Assembly (NCBI RefSeq): GCF_020177595.1
Contig: NZ_JAHTBL010000001.1
Span: 434,001-498,000 of the forward strand
Direction of reading: 5' to 3'
DNA length: 64,000 nt
DNA from: Cognatishimia sp. MH4019
GTDB taxonomy: Bacteria; Pseudomonadota; Alphaproteobacteria; Rhodobacterales; Rhodobacteraceae
Part shown: positions 62,801 through 64,000 of the stretch, piece by piece
Layout: each line of letters opens with the position of its first letter
How positions within the stretch are numbered: the first letter of the stretch is position 1
Program-made: the position numbers and the translations under genes
Notes under the pieces: model-generated
The model's database searches: none
The model's input: the letters and a program-made list of their open reading frames with translations, nothing else
What the model was told of the DNA's origin: nothing

Positions 62801-63137
62801 TCTGCGTGCCTTCGCCATCGGGGAGGAAGTTGACGCTGTTGTTATTCGTGGCCTCAAAGACGCCCGCCGGGGGTGTGCCGACATGTTCGCCGATAATTGT
62901 AGCGGTCCCGCCTGCGGGGATCGCATCGGTCGGGCCGAAGCTGTAAAGCAATCCTTCAGTCGCTGACCAAACCTCATACCCTGCAAGAGAGACCGCCGAT
63001 CCGCTGGCATTCTGGATCTCAACGAACTCGTCGGCCTTGTTGGCCACGCCGTCACCATCGACATCTACGGCATTGGCACCGGCGTTGTCGGCCATAATCT
63101 CACTGATAAACAACACACCATTTAGAAAATTGGCCAT
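59835..63137 (-). CDS. RTX calcium-binding protein with lamin-tail-like N-terminus and C-terminal Hint_2 domain
   Basis: 1100 residues. Residues about 5-130 match the lamin-tail (LTD) fold: FISEIMADNAG, DEFVEIQNASGSAVSLAGYEVW, FGPTDAIPAGGTATI and DTIFLVD. A DGYV/DGIV module starts at 190 and again at 647. A beta-sandwich module spans about 279-474, homologous to those in the 1824-residue protein. RTX nonapeptides fill about 225-270, 480-590, 670-700 and 790-850. The Hint_2 domain is 908-1100 (CFTPGTQIRTVQGLIPVEHL, VSPQHRMLV, WSESFQPGDLS). No Sec signal. Probably secreted by a type I system and possibly self-cleaving at Cys908. LTD domains often occur on secreted bacterial nucleases and surface proteins. 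Confidence 0.87.
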   Translation of the reverse strand: MANFLNGVLFISEIMADNAGANAVDVDGDGVANKADEFVEIQNASGSAVSLAGYEVWSATEGLLYSFGPTDAIPAGGTATIIGEHVGTPPAGVFEATNNNSVNFLPDGEGTQNDTIFLVDTSSGEYVAVAYGDPPNPSLPSGFPGTTDVGTETINTSVVNGTSIQRDGNGDLTEGSPTANAAGETGAVPDGYVSGTAGDDVIGGGYTDENGDEIDGNDGFLPGEGPNDDIVYGGQGNDTITSGQGDDTIYGGSGNDTVVAGAGDDTIFGDSQVSTQLSESLNWTTAGGDGVDLSGGFTQDTGSVNVTVSISDDGGLNSAEGSTAPQYREGSEPFASDSSLELRGAGNGGSGVSQTTTVTLDFDVKPQTEFGFGVENVQFRINDIDQSTWDDQVTVTAIGVDGQPVTVTYQIDGNDTLTGGNTLDGAAGNDTQETVGGSVLVTIAGPVQQVFIDYDNAGTGAQALWVTDVHFDTVVDDAPGDDTLSGGAGNDTIYGYGGDDTLNGNAGEDQLFGGDGNDDLFGGGGADRLEGGAGDDLLSGQGGDDTLLGGDGDDTLRGGVGADQIDARDGTGADTVIGGSDADTIRADGGDTVNGSEGGDDNDTLIVEDVDRIEYNPTDNEDGTVYFDDGTTLNFRNIENVTVVERDGIVSGDASDNIIDGSYTGDPDGDRVDNDDAIIAGEVGEDDIIEAGAGDDTITGGLGNDEMSGEAGDDQFILDGTFGNDEITGGETGETNGDEVSYTGSEDVTVVFDGDETGTLTQGPNSADFSEIERISTGSGDDTIDLSGDSTGINVFAGDGNDAITGGSGADVLLGLDGDDTLTGGDGADTLDGGDDADTFIGGVGDTVIGGEGGNDNDTLDLTGAGPTRIKYDPTDSEAGTVEFLDGNGAVTGTMTFSEIETVNHVPCFTPGTQIRTVQGLIPVEHLQIGDRVLTRDNGYQPVRWIGTRHLSPDELAQNPILGAITFRAGCFGDDLPERDTTVSPQHRMLVSGPEVELYFGEAEVLVAAKHMLGMAGVEMANTTNGQSYIHVMFAQHEIINGDGAWSESFQPGDLSLKGLDHAQRTELFALFPDLEQERGRNSYGTARMALRHFEARLLH

Positions 63138-63631
63138 CTGCAGCGCCCCTGAAGGTTAGTTTATAGTGATCAGACAATCGCGGACGAGAGAGGCATGAAT
63201 TGGACAAAACTAAGTATAGAGTGTCATGGTTTTTTGGCATTTAAGTGAAACGCTGGCATTCCTCGATTACGCGAACGGCGAAAATGTTCGGTAAAGCCTT
63301 ATTTTTCAGCTTTTATCCTTCCTTCGGACGGCGATCCAGAGCTGGAAAGGGTCATCTCATTTTCGCCTCAATCGTCGCTATTTCTTGGAAAAAAGAACCA
63401 GTCTGATGCGGTCTTCTACCGAGACCGTCATGCGCTTGCAACGGCAGGATGAAATGCATGGTAAGATGTCTCCCTCGCCGCGTATCTGTGCAGCCTCTTC
63501 AAAGCAGACTCGATGCTTTAACCTGGGCTCAAACCGGCTTAGGCTGGCCCCAATTGGGTCGCAGAGCATCCTGCCACAAGGCCCTTCCCGATCGGATGCT
63601 CCGATCCAACGTCATAAACTGGGAGTCACGC
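63138..63631. other. Intergenic region between RTX-Hint and choline-binding protein genes
   Basis: 494 bases separating divergent genes. No supported gene. It should contain both promoters. An inverted repeat close to the choline-binding protein gene is listed separately, and CCCAATTGGG at 63549-63558 is another small palindrome. Confidence 0.5.
63590..63606. promoter_or_regulatory. Inverted repeat just upstream of the choline-binding protein gene
   Basis: GATCGGA-TGC-TCCGATC has perfect seven-base arms and ends 25 bases before the ATG. Its position fits an operator or a 5' leader hairpin controlling the choline transporter. Confidence 0.45.
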
Positions 63632-64000
63632 ATGTCCTTCAAAACCACCACCGCAACGCTTGCCCTGATCGCGTCCGCCGGCCTCGCCCAGGCTGATTGC
63701 GGCACCGTCACCTTCTCGGACGTGGGCTGGACCGACATCACGGCCACCACGGCCGCAACATCCGTCGTGCTCAACGCGCTTGGCTATGAGGTGGACGTCA
63801 AGGTCCTCTCCGTGCCAGTGACCTACTCGTCGATGGCGGCAGGTGATATCGATGTTTTCTTGGGCAACTGGATGCCCACGATGGAGGCTGATATCGCCCC
63901 CTACCGTGAAGCAGGCACCGTGGATACGGTTCGCGAAAACCTGACCGGCGCGAAATATACGCTGGCCACAAATGCCGCTGGGGCTGCTCTTGGGATTGCA
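63632..64000 (+). CDS. choX: Choline ABC transporter substrate-binding protein, 3' end cut by window edge
   Basis: 123 residues are visible; the frame runs off the right edge. The ATG is preceded by GGGAG. A Sec signal peptide (MSFKTTTATLALIASAGLAQAD) is followed by VTFSDVGWTDITATTA, then LSVPVTYSSMAAGDIDVFLG and NWMPTMEADIAPY, characteristic of ChoX/OpuAC-type binding proteins whose Trp residues form the aromatic box for the trimethylammonium group. It supplies choline for betaine synthesis and breakdown, consistent with the dimethylglycine dehydrogenase in this window. Confidence 0.87.
   Translation, partial: MSFKTTTATLALIASAGLAQADCGTVTFSDVGWTDITATTAATSVVLNALGYEVDVKVLSVPVTYSSMAAGDIDVFLGNWMPTMEADIAPYREAGTVDTVRENLTGAKYTLATNAAGAALGIA

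Overview
The window looks like chromosomal DNA of a marine alphaproteobacterium of the roseobacter group (Rhodobacterales). I infer this from gene order and protein families, not from a database search. Supporting features are the dgt-argS-SPOR-nagZ-scpA-scpB block, rpmF-plsX-fabH-ihfA-merR next to tRNA-Pro, the zinc-finger-poor DksA, a DUF2927 lipoprotein, several RTX proteins ending in Hint_2 domains, dimethylglycine/sarcosine and choline functions, OlsB, and a tripartite tricarboxylate transporter beside sulfonate-type genes. Most genes are GC-rich and tightly packed, with many 4-14 base overlaps.

Layout. 1-12 kb: DUF2927 lipoprotein (cut by the left edge), alpha/beta hydrolase, MoxR ATPase, DksA, FAD monooxygenase, glycosyltransferase-like gene coupled to exonuclease III, ErpA, dGTPase-like protein, a secreted polysaccharide lyase-like protein, ArgS. 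12-17 kb: envelope and chromosome-segregation block (SPOR protein, NagZ, ScpA, ScpB), interrupted at about 15.9-17.2 kb by an AT-rich gene encoding a TIR domain fused to a DUF4163/DUF3298 (PdaC/RsiV-like) region. 17-27 kb: housekeeping genes (dCTP deaminase, tRNA-Pro, MerR, IHF alpha, FabH, PlsX, L32, DUF177, BamE, MsrB, OlsB, ABC-F ATPase, SDR, tRNA-Leu). 27-40 kb: two large RTX-Hint proteins, a membrane protein, a MobA-like nucleotidyltransferase with a dimethylglycine/sarcosine dehydrogenase, and a lone Hint-like protein that has lost its nucleophilic cysteine. 40-48 kb: 3-hydroxybutyrate dehydrogenase with a patatin-like lipase, a GFA protein, DUF502, the pseudouridine kinase/glycosidase pair, rpsB-tsf, aroQ. 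48-59 kb: a divergent catabolic cluster. Its minus-strand operon reads TctA-TctB-TctC, a SauS-like acylating aldehyde dehydrogenase, a SauT-like acyl-CoA ligase and a sulfatase. A LacI-family regulator faces it, followed by a formylglycine-generating enzyme and a second sulfatase. 59.8-63.1 kb: a third RTX-Hint protein. The right edge cuts a choline-binding ABC transporter protein.

How they work together. The 48-59 kb cluster reads as uptake of a small carboxylated organosulfur compound, sulfoacetate being the best guess. The compound would be activated to an acyl-CoA and reduced to the aldehyde under LacI-type control, with two formylglycine-dependent sulfatases and their maturase in the same place. 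The three RTX-Hint proteins share nearly equal-length C-terminal Hint domains and reuse the same internal modules, so they look like a shuffling family of secreted calcium-binding, possibly self-processing proteins. The most unusual single gene is the TIR-DUF3298 fusion, a candidate for an undescribed NAD-depleting or sensor protein.
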